This document shows, piece after piece, positions 1 to 6,678 of a DNA stretch of 8,448 nucleotides. Made by a program: the position numbers and the translations under genes. The notes beneath the pieces were generated by a model that saw only the letters and a program-made list of their open reading frames with translations, made no database searches and had not been told where the DNA came from. Every line of letters starts with the position of its first letter. The stretch's first letter is position 1. This DNA is from RGIG8748 sp045532255 (GTDB taxonomy: Bacteria; Bacillota; Clostridia; UMGS1810): contig JAZSFO010000049.1 in NCBI GenBank assembly GCA_045532255.1, forward strand, positions 1 to 8,448. Reading direction: 5' to 3'.

Positions 1-729
1 TGTATCATTCACAGTTATTGCATCATAGTGCATAAACACCTTGTCAACACATTCGAGCACGGATTGAGGGCCGTTTTCTTCTGTCTTTGCCCTAAGTTCA
101 TCCAGCGTGAGAGAATTATCTATGCTAAATACAGAAGATGCTGTGCGGACAAGCGATGTCATTACAGCACCGCATCCCAGATATGCTCCAATATCATTAC
201 AAAAGGATCGGATATAAGTACCCTTGGAACACTTAACCTTGATTTTGAAGCTGTCGCAGGTAATATCAGATACATCGCAGGAATAAATTGTAACCTTCCT
301 TGGCTCAAGTTCAAGGGTTATTCCCTCTCTGGCAAGCTCATAGAGTTTTTTTCCGTTTTGTTTGATTGCACTGTACATTGGCGGTACTTGCTCTATCTCA
401 CCCACAAAATGAGAAACCGCTTCTTTTATCTGCTTTTCGTCTGCACAAACTATTTTGGTTGATGTTGTTTTTCCCCATATATCATAGGTGTCGGTAGTAA
501 TTCCGAGTTTAACCTCTGCAATATACTCCTTGTCCGAAAAAGTCAGCATATCACATGCTTTGGTGCTTTTTCCAACACATATAGGAAGAACCCCCTCTGC
601 ATTGGGGTCAAGTGTTCCCGTGTGGCCTACCTTTCGTGTGCCGAGGGTCTTTCTTACTACATTGACTACATCGTGAGATGTAAATCCCTTTGGTTTATTG
701 ATAATTACAATTCCGTTTAACTCTGTCAT
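1..729 (-). CDS. truB: tRNA pseudouridine(55) synthase TruB (3' end outside window)
   Basis: TruB isomerises uridine 55 of the tRNA T-loop to pseudouridine in the cytoplasm. The 243 visible codons cover most of the catalytic domain; family members are usually about 290-310 residues, so the C-terminal RNA-binding part lies beyond the left edge. Seen directly: the N-terminal INKPKGFTSHDVV block (residues 10-22), the catalytic motif GHTGTLDPNAEGVLP with the nucleophile Asp41 (35-49), the substrate-binding block VPPMYSAIKQNGKKLYELAR (115-134), and the KGTYIRSF motif (169-176). The ATG at 727-729 directly abuts the nrnA stop codon (730-732) with no spacer. AGAGGT at 737-742, inside the end of nrnA, lies 7 nt upstream and acts as its ribosome binding site, so translation is probably coupled to nrnA. 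It is the last visible gene of the operon. No frameshift is seen. Confidence 0.96.
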   Translation of the reverse strand, partial: MTELNGIVIINKPKGFTSHDVVNVVRKTLGTRKVGHTGTLDPNAEGVLPICVGKSTKACDMLTFSDKEYIAEVKLGITTDTYDIWGKTTSTKIVCADEKQIKEAVSHFVGEIEQVPPMYSAIKQNGKKLYELAREGITLELEPRKVTIYSCDVSDITCDSFKIKVKCSKGTYIRSFCNDIGAYLGCGAVMTSLVRTASSVFSIDNSLTLDELRAKTEENGPQSVLECVDKVFMHYDAITVNDT

Positions 730-1677
730 TTATATTACCTCTGTAATTTTTTGGAGCAAAACAGAAACAGTATCCTCAAGGGATCTTTCGATTGTGACTC
801 CTGCTGCCCTGAGATGTCCTCCTCCGCCAAGCGAACCTGCAATTTTGGAAACATCGACATATTTATTTGAGCGAAGGCTTACCTTACATTCATTTGGTCC
901 CTTTACCTTGATATATATGCCCGTCTCTACTCCCTCAATGGTTCTTGGGAGAGAAGACAAATCATCGACATCCTCAAAAGACAGATTGTATTTTGAAAGC
1001 ATTTCTTCATCGGCATATGCTATACATACTTTTCCGTCTGCATGGAATTTCAGCTTAGATACAACCTCCGCCTTAAGTGCAAGCTGGTTAGAGGTTGTTT
1101 TTTCAAAAAGAACATAAGATATATCCGCTATGCTGAAATCATGTTCTGCAAGCTTGGCACAGATTGAAAAGCTCACTGGTGTTGTGTTGGAATATCTGAA
1201 ACCTCCTGTATCGCTTACAATTGCGGTATAAAGCCTGAGAGCAATTTCCTTGGTTATGGGAGTCTTAAGATAATCCTTTATAAAATAATATATAATTTCG
1301 CCGCTAGCTGCAGCACCGCTGTCGATATGATTTATATCTGCATAACCAATATTTGTTTTATGGTGGTCGATACAGCATTTTATTTTGGATTTGTCAAATA
1401 CCTCTTCCTTAAGCTGTCCCATCATGCCAATTTCTGCAACATCAACTGCTATGCACATATCCCAGCTTTCCCTTGGAGTGCAAAAAAGGCTTTCGTCTGT
1501 CAAAAATGCAATTCTCTCGGGAATGGGTGTAGGTGAAAATATATAAGCATCCTTGCCAAGCTTTCTTAAAGCATCTGCAAGAGCTGAAGCTGAGCCAAGA
1601 CAATCTCCGTCGGGATTGCGATGAATAATAATTGCGACAGATTTGCTTTTCTTCAGTGCTTTTGAAATCTCTTTCAT
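730..1677 (-). CDS. nrnA: DHH-DHHA1 phosphoesterase NrnA (oligoribonuclease / pAp phosphatase)
   Basis: This DHH-family enzyme, by family knowledge, degrades 2-5 nt RNA fragments (nanoRNase) and hydrolyses 3'-phosphoadenosine-5'-phosphate with Mn2+, in organisms that lack the E. coli-type Orn. With the chosen start it has 315 residues, normal for the family. Metal-binding motifs seen: HRNPDGD (His19, Asp23, Asp25), Asp79 in AVDV, the DHH motif Asp104-His105-His106, and Asp156 in SDTGG. The DHHA1 domain has the substrate-binding GGGGH at 284-288. A longer frame begins at an ATG at 1684-1686, but GAGG (1687-1690) would touch that codon with no spacing. For the ATG at 1675-1677 the spacing is 9 nt, so the shorter start, 1 nt after the rbfA stop, is preferred. 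The stop abuts the truB start. Separating NrnA from other DHH exonucleases rests on length, motifs and operon position. Confidence 0.92.
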   Translation of the reverse strand: MKEISKALKKSKSVAIIIHRNPDGDCLGSASALADALRKLGKDAYIFSPTPIPERIAFLTDESLFCTPRESWDMCIAVDVAEIGMMGQLKEEVFDKSKIKCCIDHHKTNIGYADINHIDSGAAASGEIIYYFIKDYLKTPITKEIALRLYTAIVSDTGGFRYSNTTPVSFSICAKLAEHDFSIADISYVLFEKTTSNQLALKAEVVSKLKFHADGKVCIAYADEEMLSKYNLSFEDVDDLSSLPRTIEGVETGIYIKVKGPNECKVSLRSNKYVDVSKIAGSLGGGGHLRAAGVTIERSLEDTVSVLLQKITEVI

Positions 1678-1678
1678 A

Positions 1679-2029
1679 TTATTCATCCTCGCTATTTATT
1701 TTGTGAAGAAGCTCATTTATATGCATTCCGTAATCTATTGATGTGTCCAGAACAAACGTAGGATGCGGTACACATCTGAGATTTAGGTTAGATGCAATTT
1801 CTCTTTTAATATATCCTGTTGCACTTTTGAGTGCTTCCATTGTGCCTTTTTTCTCCTCTTCAGTGCCCATTACGGAAACATAAACCTTTGCATACTTCAA
1901 ATCCTTGGTTACAGTCGCAGAGACTATTGTTGTCATTTTGGACATTCTCGGATCCTTTACAGTGCGGACTATTGAGGACATCTCTCGCCTGTATTCTTCC
2001 TGTATTCTTTCTACTCTGTTAAAAGCCAT
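1679..2029 (-). CDS. rbfA: 30S ribosome-binding factor RbfA
   Basis: RbfA is a small KH-like protein that binds the free 30S subunit near the 5' end of 16S rRNA (helix 1 region) and aids late maturation, including cold adaptation in characterised species. The protein is 116 residues, typical of the family. Recognisable pieces are NRVERIQEEYRREMSSI at the N-terminus, DPR (26-28), DLKYAKVYVSV (43-53) and the C-terminal pattern from RCVPHPTFVLDTSIDYG to INELL. The open frame extends 20 codons further upstream, but that extension is translated hairpin sequence. The ATG at 2027-2029 has AAAGAGG (2037-2043) 7 nt upstream, so this start is chosen. It lies 84 bp after infB, the largest gap in the operon, which contains a stem-loop. 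The stop precedes the preferred nrnA start by 1 nt. Confidence 0.95.
   Translation of the reverse strand: MAFNRVERIQEEYRREMSSIVRTVKDPRMSKMTTIVSATVTKDLKYAKVYVSVMGTEEEKKGTMEALKSATGYIKREIASNLNLRCVPHPTFVLDTSIDYGMHINELLHKINSEDE
1687..1690 (-). promoter_or_regulatory. Ribosome binding site of nrnA (decides between two ATGs)
   Basis: GAGG on the minus strand near the end of rbfA. It touches the upstream ATG (1684-1686) but is 9 nt from the ATG at 1675-1677, so the inner start is favoured. Confidence 0.65.
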
Positions 2030-2036
2030 ATAATTT

Positions 2037-2043
2037 CCTCTTT
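2037..2043 (-). promoter_or_regulatory. Ribosome binding site of rbfA (decides start)
   Basis: AAAGAGG on the minus strand, 7 nt before the ATG at 2027-2029. It excludes the 20-codon upstream extension, which would run through the intercistronic hairpin. Confidence 0.8.
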
Positions 2044-2054
2044 CTTTGAAAACA

Positions 2055-2081
2055 GGGCTGTAAAACTCATTTTTACAGCCC
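2055..2081 (-). terminator. Intercistronic stem-loop between infB and rbfA (possible leaky terminator or processing site)
   Basis: This is a perfect 11-bp inverted repeat (GGGCTGTAAAA / TTTTACAGCCC on the minus strand) with a 5-nt loop. It starts 32 nt after the infB stop and ends 25 nt before the rbfA start. It is followed by TGTTTTC, a short U-tract interrupted by C, so it could be a leaky intrinsic terminator, a 3' stabiliser of the upstream mRNA, or an endonuclease processing boundary. No promoter is evident downstream in the remaining 25 nt, so rbfA-nrnA-truB probably depend on read-through. The hairpin is seen directly; its role is inferred. Confidence 0.6.
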
Positions 2082-2113
2082 ATGTACAACTGGTAACTAT
2101 GGGGATAGAAATC

Positions 2114-4411
2114 TTACTGCTCCTTGATTTCTTCCATAACAAAGGATTCTATAATGTCGCCTTCCTTGATGTCATTAAAGTTTTCTATACCGATACCGCA
2201 TTCGTATCCTGTTGCAACTTCCTTGACATCGTCCTTAAATCTCTTGAGGCTGGACAATACTCCTTCGTGAACAATTATACCGTCGCGGACAATTCTAACC
2301 TGAGAATTACGCGAAATCTTTCCGTCAAGAATATATCCTCCGGCAATTGTACCTACACCGCTAACCTTAAATGTGCTTCTGACTTCTGCGTGTCCGAGAA
2401 CATTTTCTTTGAATTTGGGTGCAAGCATACCCTTCATAGCCGCTTCTATCTCTTCGATAGCATGATAGATAACTCTGTAAAGTCTTATATCGACATCATT
2501 CTGTTTTGCCGATGCAAGTGCTCCGTTGTCGGGTCGTACATTAAAGCCGACAATAATAGCATTGGATGCTGCAGCGAGCATAACATCGGATTCTGTTACG
2601 CCGCCTACACCGCCATGTATACAGCATACTCTTACTTCCTCGTTAGAAAGCTTTGTAAGAGACTGCTTAACCGCTTCAACTGAGCCTTGAACATCTGCTT
2701 TAACTATGATATTGAGATCCTTTACCTCTCCCTGCTTTATCTGGTCAAAGAGGGCATCAAGAGAAACAGCAGAACGGGATTTGATGCTTTCTTCTTTGAT
2801 TTTCTCTTTTCTTTTCTCTACAACGGCTTTTGCCTTTCTTTCGTCATCAACGGCATAAAGTATGTCTCCGCCCTGCGGAACATCTGAGAGACCAATAATC
2901 TCTACAGGAACAGACGGACCTGCTTTCTTTACCTTGTTTCCGCGGTCATCAACCATTGCTCTTACTCTTCCTGTTGCAGTTCCTGCTACAACAATATCTC
3001 CAGTCTTAAGAGTACCGTTTTGTACAAGAACTGTAGCAACGGGACCTCTGCCCTTGTCAAGCTGTGCTTCTATTACTGTACCCTTGGCATTTCTGTTGGG
3101 GTTAGCCTTAAGTTCTTTCATTTCCGATACAAGAATTACCATTTCCAAAAGCTCGTCGATATTCTGATTGAACTTTGCAGATATAGGTACACAAATTGTA
3201 TCTCCGCCCCATTCTTCGGGAACAAGCTCATATTCCATAAGCTCCTGCTTGATTCTGTCGGGGTTTGCACCCTCTTTGTCAATTTTGTTTATAGCAACTA
3301 TTATTGTTACTCCCGCCGCTTTTGCATGGTTTATTGCTTCTACTGTCTGGGGCATTATACCGTCATCTGCCGCAACAACGAGTATGGCAACATCAGTAAC
3401 CTGAGCACCTCTCATTCGCATTGTTGTAAATGCCTCGTGTCCGGGTGTATCAAGGAATGTTATCTTCTTGTCACGGATGCGGACTCTGTATGCACCGATG
3501 TGCTGAGTAATACCGCCTGCTTCCCTTGCGATAACATTTGTGTTTCGGATTGTATCAAGAAGTGATGTTTTACCGTGGTCAACATGACCCATAACAACTA
3601 CTACAGGTGAACGCGGCTCCAAATCCTCGGGAGCGTCCTCAACATCATTGAACAAGCGGTCCTCGTCTGTTATTATAATCTCCTTGCTTATTTCAAATCC
3701 AAGGTCTGCACCTATAAGAGATGCGGTATCAAAGTCTATTGTTTGACTTACAGACGCCATTATACCTATTTCAAAGAGTTTCTTTACAACTACTGTAGCT
3801 GCAACGCCAAGTTTCTGAGCAAAATCGCCCACAGAAATTTCATCGGGGATTTCTGCTGTCTTAGGTTCTTCCTGCTTTGCTTCTTCTTTTGCCTTCTTTT
3901 CTTTAGCTTCCTTCTGGTGTTCGGCCTTTTTGTCAAGTTTCTTGGAAGGCTGAGCATTTTTCTTTATTTTTTGCTTCTTTTCTGCCTTTTCTTCGATATC
4001 AATGTCAACAAGCTTTTCTATCTTATCGGTATCAAGCTTTTCAAGATCAACTGTATTATGTCTTGTATCTACAACCTTCTGCTTGTTTTCTTTCTTTATC
4101 TCGATTTCTTCTTCTGTAATTTCCACAGCAGGCTCTTGCGGTGTATCATTAGCATCATCCTGTGATTTTGCCTTCTTTGTTTTCTTCTGCTCCTCTTCCT
4201 TCTCCATATGAAGCTTTGTATAGTAATCTTCTATACTTGAGCCATCATCATATTTATTAAGAAGTGCTGTGAGCACAACATCTGTCTCATTAAGCTCCAG
4301 CGTTGTCATGTGATTCTTTACTTTAATTCCGTACTTTTCAAGCAGTTCTATAAGTACCTTACTTGTTAAATTTATGTCCTTACCCAATTCGTGTACTCTA
4401 GGTCCGGTCAT
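2114..4411 (-). CDS. infB: Translation initiation factor IF-2
   Basis: IF2 is a cytoplasmic GTPase that brings fMet-tRNA to the 30S P-site and promotes 50S joining. At 765 residues the length is normal for Gram-positive IF2. Layout: a first IF2_N module (about 5-55), a Lys/Glu-rich linker (about 70-190), a second IF2_N module (about 191-245), the G domain (about 268-435), a beta-barrel domain II (about 440-520), domain III (about 560-655) and the C-terminal initiator-tRNA-binding region (about 665-765). GTPase motifs are intact: G1 GHVDHGKT 275-282, G2 region GITQHIGAY 300-308, G3 DTPGH 321-325, G4 NKID 375-378, G5 SAK 411-413. His325 is the usual catalytic His of translational GTPases. The start overlaps the ylxQ stop as ATGA, and GGAGGTGA (4418-4425) lies 6 nt upstream, a strong coupled ribosome binding site. 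No defects are seen. Confidence 0.98.
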   Translation of the reverse strand: MTGPRVHELGKDINLTSKVLIELLEKYGIKVKNHMTTLELNETDVVLTALLNKYDDGSSIEDYYTKLHMEKEEEQKKTKKAKSQDDANDTPQEPAVEITEEEIEIKKENKQKVVDTRHNTVDLEKLDTDKIEKLVDIDIEEKAEKKQKIKKNAQPSKKLDKKAEHQKEAKEKKAKEEAKQEEPKTAEIPDEISVGDFAQKLGVAATVVVKKLFEIGIMASVSQTIDFDTASLIGADLGFEISKEIIITDEDRLFNDVEDAPEDLEPRSPVVVVMGHVDHGKTSLLDTIRNTNVIAREAGGITQHIGAYRVRIRDKKITFLDTPGHEAFTTMRMRGAQVTDVAILVVAADDGIMPQTVEAINHAKAAGVTIIVAINKIDKEGANPDRIKQELMEYELVPEEWGGDTICVPISAKFNQNIDELLEMVILVSEMKELKANPNRNAKGTVIEAQLDKGRGPVATVLVQNGTLKTGDIVVAGTATGRVRAMVDDRGNKVKKAGPSVPVEIIGLSDVPQGGDILYAVDDERKAKAVVEKRKEKIKEESIKSRSAVSLDALFDQIKQGEVKDLNIIVKADVQGSVEAVKQSLTKLSNEEVRVCCIHGGVGGVTESDVMLAAASNAIIVGFNVRPDNGALASAKQNDVDIRLYRVIYHAIEEIEAAMKGMLAPKFKENVLGHAEVRSTFKVSGVGTIAGGYILDGKISRNSQVRIVRDGIIVHEGVLSSLKRFKDDVKEVATGYECGIGIENFNDIKEGDIIESFVMEEIKEQ

Positions 4412-4731
4412 AACACTTCACCTCCATTGGTATTTGATTGCAAATGTTTTTCTATGCTCTTTGCAAAACCCCTGTCTGAAATACAGATTGAGGCATTAAA
4501 TTCATTTCCAAGTGCACCGCCGAGTTCTGACTTTGTACCGCATACAAAATATGGCACATTATAGTATATGCAACTGTTTGATACACTTTTCTTTGTATTA
4601 TTGCTTGCGTCGCCGGCAATGATTACAAGGTGCGCCTTGCCGTATCTTATGCTGTCCTTGACAGCACCTTCACCGCATACTGCCTTGCCTGCTCTCTTGG
4701 CAAGTCCAATGAGACTGTATGCTTTTTGCAC
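4408..4731 (-). CDS. ylxQ: L7Ae/YlxQ family K-turn RNA-binding protein
   Basis: This is a small L7Ae/L30e/S12e/Gadd45-fold protein. By family knowledge such proteins bind kink-turn RNA; the exact job of YlxQ is not settled. The 107 residues show the family pattern: SLIGLAKRAGKAVCGEGAV near the N-terminus (6-24), then GKAHLVIIAGDASNNTKK (31-48), with the DAS-N-TKK segment that shapes the RNA-binding loop. The longest frame starts at a TTG at 4750-4752, but the Shine-Dalgarno AAGGAGG (4741-4747) lies downstream of that codon. The GTG at 4729-4731 sits 9 nt after AAGGAGG and gives the usual family N-terminus, so GTG is chosen. It lies 4 nt after the rnpM stop and overlaps infB by 4 nt (ATGA). 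Confidence 0.9.
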   Translation of the reverse strand: MQKAYSLIGLAKRAGKAVCGEGAVKDSIRYGKAHLVIIAGDASNNTKKSVSNSCIYYNVPYFVCGTKSELGGALGNEFNASICISDRGFAKSIEKHLQSNTNGGEVL

Positions 4732-4735
4732 GGTT

Positions 4736-5002
4736 TCATTCCTCCTTAGCAAGCACTAAAAGCTCCCTGTATATTTCCTTATCTACTTCTCCTCTTAAGC
4801 TTCTGGAAAACCAGTTTCTTTTTTCTGCTTTTTTGATACAAGTAATACTTGGACACACATATGCGCCTCTTCCGGGACAAGTATAAGAATTATCTATAAT
4901 AGCCTTACCTTCCGAGGCTCTGGCTATTCTTATAAGCTCAGTCTTTGGACGACGTGTCATACATCCCGAACACATTCTTACAGGAAACGGATTCTTGCTC
5001 AT
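4736..5002 (-). CDS. rnpM: YlxR-family RNA-binding protein (RnpM, RNase P modulator)
   Basis: This is a compact 88-residue basic protein of the YlxR (DUF448) family. The B. subtilis homologue has been reported to bind the RNase P RNA and modulate RNase P, hence the name RnpM; transcription-related roles have also been proposed in other species. Hallmarks seen: VRMCSGCMTRRPKTEL (8-23) with Cys11 and Cys14, GRGAYVC (44-50) with Cys50, and Cys55, followed by a basic helix (KKAEKRNWFSRSLR, 57-70). The four Cys could suggest metal binding, but many relatives lack some of them. The ATG has GAGGTGAG (5009-5016) 6 nt upstream, overlapping the nusA stop; the intergenic gap is 12 nt. The stop lies 4 nt before the ylxQ GTG start, so translation of the two is probably coupled. 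Confidence 0.93.
   Translation of the reverse strand: MSKNPFPVRMCSGCMTRRPKTELIRIARASEGKAIIDNSYTCPGRGAYVCPSITCIKKAEKRNWFSRSLRGEVDKEIYRELLVLAKEE
4741..4747 (-). promoter_or_regulatory. Ribosome binding site of ylxQ (decides a GTG start)
   Basis: AAGGAGG on the minus strand, inside the last codons of rnpM. It lies 9 nt before GTG at 4729-4731 and downstream of the alternative TTG at 4750-4752, so it supports only the GTG start. Confidence 0.8.
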
Positions 5003-5014
5003 TTATTTCTCACC

Positions 5015-6046
5015 TCAAGCCATGTCGCTCTTGATGTCTATCCTGTAGCCTGTAAGGCGTGCAGCAAGCCTTGCATTCTGTCCCTCTTTGCCGATTGCGA
5101 GCGAAAGCTGGCTCGCGGGAACTATTACATAGGCTTCCTTGTTTTCTGTATCAACATCAAGGCTTATAACCTCAGCGGGATTAAGGCTGGCTATGATGAA
5201 TTCACGGGGATCATCACTATACTTAACTATATCGATTTTTTCGCCGTTTAATTCGTCAACAATGCTCTGAACTCTTGTACCCTTTGCTCCTATGCAGGAA
5301 CCAATGGGGTCAACATTTGGGTCATTGGAATATACTGCAATTTTTGTTCTTGAGCCAGCTTCTCTTGATATACTCTTGATTTCAACAATTCCGTCATGTA
5401 TTTCGGGAATTTCTTCCTCAAAAAGCTTTACAACAAGACCGGGTCTAGTTCTTGATACAGTAACTAAAGGTCCTTTGGTTGTTCTCTTGACTTCTGTAAC
5501 ATATACCTTCATTCTCTTATGGAAATTATATTCCTCCGTGGGAACCTGTTCGCCGGGGGCAAGGTAGGCTTCTGTCTTGCCTATATCAAGATATATGTTT
5601 TTCTTTTCGATACGCTGAACCACACCTGTAAGTATCTTGTGTTCCTTTTCGGAAAATTCATCAAATATAAGTGTACGCTCGGCTTCCTTTATTCTCTGCA
5701 TTACTACCTGTTTTGCTGTCTGTGCTGCAATTCTGCCAAAATCTGCGGGTTTTTCCTCAACACTTACAACATCGCCGATTTCATATGTTCCGCTAAGCTC
5801 CAAGGCTGCTTCCTTTGAAATCTGTGAAAGTGTGTCCTCCGCCTCTTCCACAACCTCAAGCTGTCTAAAAACCTTAACCTCCCCGCTTTCACGGTCGATA
5901 TTTACCACAACATTGTTATGATTGGTATTGTAGTTTCTCTTGTAAGCAGAAACAAGTGCAGCATCAATTGCATCAAGTAAAATATCCTTGCTGATATTTT
6001 TTACCTTTTCGATTTCATCCAATGCATTAAGAAATTCCATATTCAT
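5015..6046 (-). CDS. nusA: Transcription termination/antitermination factor NusA
   Basis: NusA binds RNA polymerase near the flap and RNA exit channel, stimulates pausing and intrinsic termination, and takes part in antitermination complexes on rRNA operons. It has 343 residues: the N-terminal RNAP-binding domain (about 1-130), the S1 domain (about 137-201), KH1 with PIGSCIGAKGTRVQSIVDEL (247-266) and KH2 with LSLAIGKEGQNARLAARL (314-331). The chain ends 12 residues after this KH2 motif. It has none of the acidic repeats of E. coli NusA and is a little shorter than B. subtilis NusA. The ATG at 6044-6046 is preceded in frame by a stop only two codons upstream, so no longer start exists. The best Shine-Dalgarno, GAGAGG (6061-6066), is 14 nt away, unusually distant; a second ATG two codons on is farther still. 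The gap to rimP is 23 nt. Confidence 0.97.
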   Translation of the reverse strand: MNMEFLNALDEIEKVKNISKDILLDAIDAALVSAYKRNYNTNHNNVVVNIDRESGEVKVFRQLEVVEEAEDTLSQISKEAALELSGTYEIGDVVSVEEKPADFGRIAAQTAKQVVMQRIKEAERTLIFDEFSEKEHKILTGVVQRIEKKNIYLDIGKTEAYLAPGEQVPTEEYNFHKRMKVYVTEVKRTTKGPLVTVSRTRPGLVVKLFEEEIPEIHDGIVEIKSISREAGSRTKIAVYSNDPNVDPIGSCIGAKGTRVQSIVDELNGEKIDIVKYSDDPREFIIASLNPAEVISLDVDTENKEAYVIVPASQLSLAIGKEGQNARLAARLTGYRIDIKSDMA

Positions 6047-6069
6047 TTTTTATAATCATTCCTCTCATC

Positions 6070-6543
6070 TTAAAATATTACTGCAAGTCTTACAAAGGAG
6101 GTTTCCTCCCTATTAACGCTGATGTCATTCTTTCCGTCATTTATTACAACACAGCCGTCATTTAGTCCTACAAGTCTGCCTGTAATAATCTTGGAGCCGT
6201 TTAGTGCTTTGTAAAGTCCGACTTCCACTTCCCTTCCCGCAAATCTTACAAAGTCCTCATCTTTTTTTAAGGGACGGTCAAGACCTGGTGATGTAACCTC
6301 AAGCATATATGCTGTATTGGTGGGGTCGTTTTTGTCAAGTGCATCGCTAAGTTTTCGGCTTACATTCTCACACATTGTAATAGATACAGTTTTGCTGTCG
6401 TCTGTTGTATCAAGAATAACTCTCATAACATAGTCAGAGCCTTCTTTTTTGTATTCCACATCATATACAGTACATCCCTCGCCCTCGGCTATGGGATGTG
6501 CCATATCATATACAATCTGCGAAACCTTGGAGCCCATTGCCAT
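6070..6543 (-). CDS. rimP: Ribosome maturation factor RimP
   Basis: RimP binds the free 30S subunit and promotes early assembly around the central pseudoknot and protein S12. The chosen protein has 157 residues, normal for the family. The hallmark LEVTSPGLDRPL is at 81-92, at the junction between the N-terminal alpha/beta domain and the C-terminal SH3-like domain; GRLVGL (122-127) belongs to the latter. The frame is open for 31 more codons upstream, but those codons read through the leader hairpin. The ATG at 6541-6543 has GAGGTG (6549-6554) 5 nt upstream and gives the expected N-terminus. It is the first gene of the operon, behind a leader of about 100 nt that begins near the predicted start site at 6643. 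A second ATG two codons later is possible but farther from the ribosome binding site. Confidence 0.96.
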   Translation of the reverse strand: MAMGSKVSQIVYDMAHPIAEGEGCTVYDVEYKKEGSDYVMRVILDTTDDSKTVSITMCENVSRKLSDALDKNDPTNTAYMLEVTSPGLDRPLKKDEDFVRFAGREVEVGLYKALNGSKIITGRLVGLNDGCVVINDGKNDISVNREETSFVRLAVIF

Positions 6544-6548
6544 AAAAA

Positions 6549-6554
6549 CACCTC
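6549..6554 (-). promoter_or_regulatory. Ribosome binding site of rimP (decides start)
   Basis: GAGGTG on the minus strand, 5 nt before the ATG at 6541-6543. It shows that the longer open frame reaching back to 6636 is not the translated protein. Confidence 0.8.
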
Positions 6555-6578
6555 GTTTCCGTATAAAATATAACGAAA

Positions 6579-6600
6579 GAGTGGGTTTGTCAACCCACTC
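6579..6600 (-). terminator. Leader hairpin upstream of rimP (candidate attenuator)
   Basis: On the minus strand there is a perfect 9-bp stem (GAGTGGGTT / AACCCACTC) with loop GACA. It is followed by TTTCGTTATATTTTAT, a U-rich tract broken by other bases. It lies in the rimP leader, about 43 nt after the predicted start site and 35 nt before the rimP ATG. This shape (moderate hairpin, interrupted U-tract) resembles a weak intrinsic terminator of the kind that needs NusA. The upstream M14 stop is at 6733 and the operon promoter lies between, so its main effect would be on the rimP operon. The structure is seen directly; attenuation is inferred. Confidence 0.55.
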
Positions 6601-6622
6601 CAAATGAACAATACTATGAATG

Positions 6623-6645
6623 ATAATCAGTATCATACTGATTAT
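6623..6645. promoter_or_regulatory. 23-bp perfect palindrome over the predicted operon start site (candidate operator or 5' RNA hairpin)
   Basis: Two 11-bp arms, ATAATCAGTAT and ATACTGATTAT, flank one central C. The palindrome begins 4 bp downstream of the -10 box and so covers the predicted transcription start. A second inverted repeat overlaps it (ATGATA 6620-6625 / TATCAT 6631-6636). Positions 6621-6635 match the TGATAAT-N-ATTATCA heptamer form of the Fur box at 13 of 14 defined bases. It may be a repressor operator, or it may fold in RNA as a 5'-terminal hairpin of about 8 bp. The palindrome is certain; the function is not. Confidence 0.55.
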
Positions 6646-6649
6646 ATTT

Positions 6650-6678
6650 ACTATATCACAAAATTATAAAAAAATCAA
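6650..6678 (-). promoter_or_regulatory. Sigma-A-type promoter of the rimP-nusA-infB operon
   Basis: On the minus strand the -35 box is TTGATT (6673-6678), the spacer is 17 nt, and the -10 box is TATAGT (6650-6655) preceded by TGA, giving an extended -10 (TGATATAGT). The predicted start is near 6643, giving a leader of about 100 nt. The -35 has two mismatches and the -10 one mismatch to consensus; the extended -10 compensates. Confidence 0.8.

Noticed and set aside
28..462. Long plus-strand open frames across the window (also 2099-2683, 3020-3565, 3743-4165, 5519-5818, 7654-7974)
   Set aside because: They lie antisense to clear housekeeping genes, have Cys/Phe/Tyr-rich low-quality translations and no domain signals; they are mirror frames of real genes.
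3840..4210. Low-complexity Lys/Glu-rich segment of infB as a repeat or inserted element
   Set aside because: A charged, variable linker between the IF2 N-terminal modules is normal for this family; no DNA-level repeat unit is visible.
6057..6059. ATG right after the nusA Shine-Dalgarno, opening a 10-codon frame overlapping nusA
   Set aside because: It is only 1 nt from GAGAGG, too close for initiation, and the peptide has no recognisable feature.
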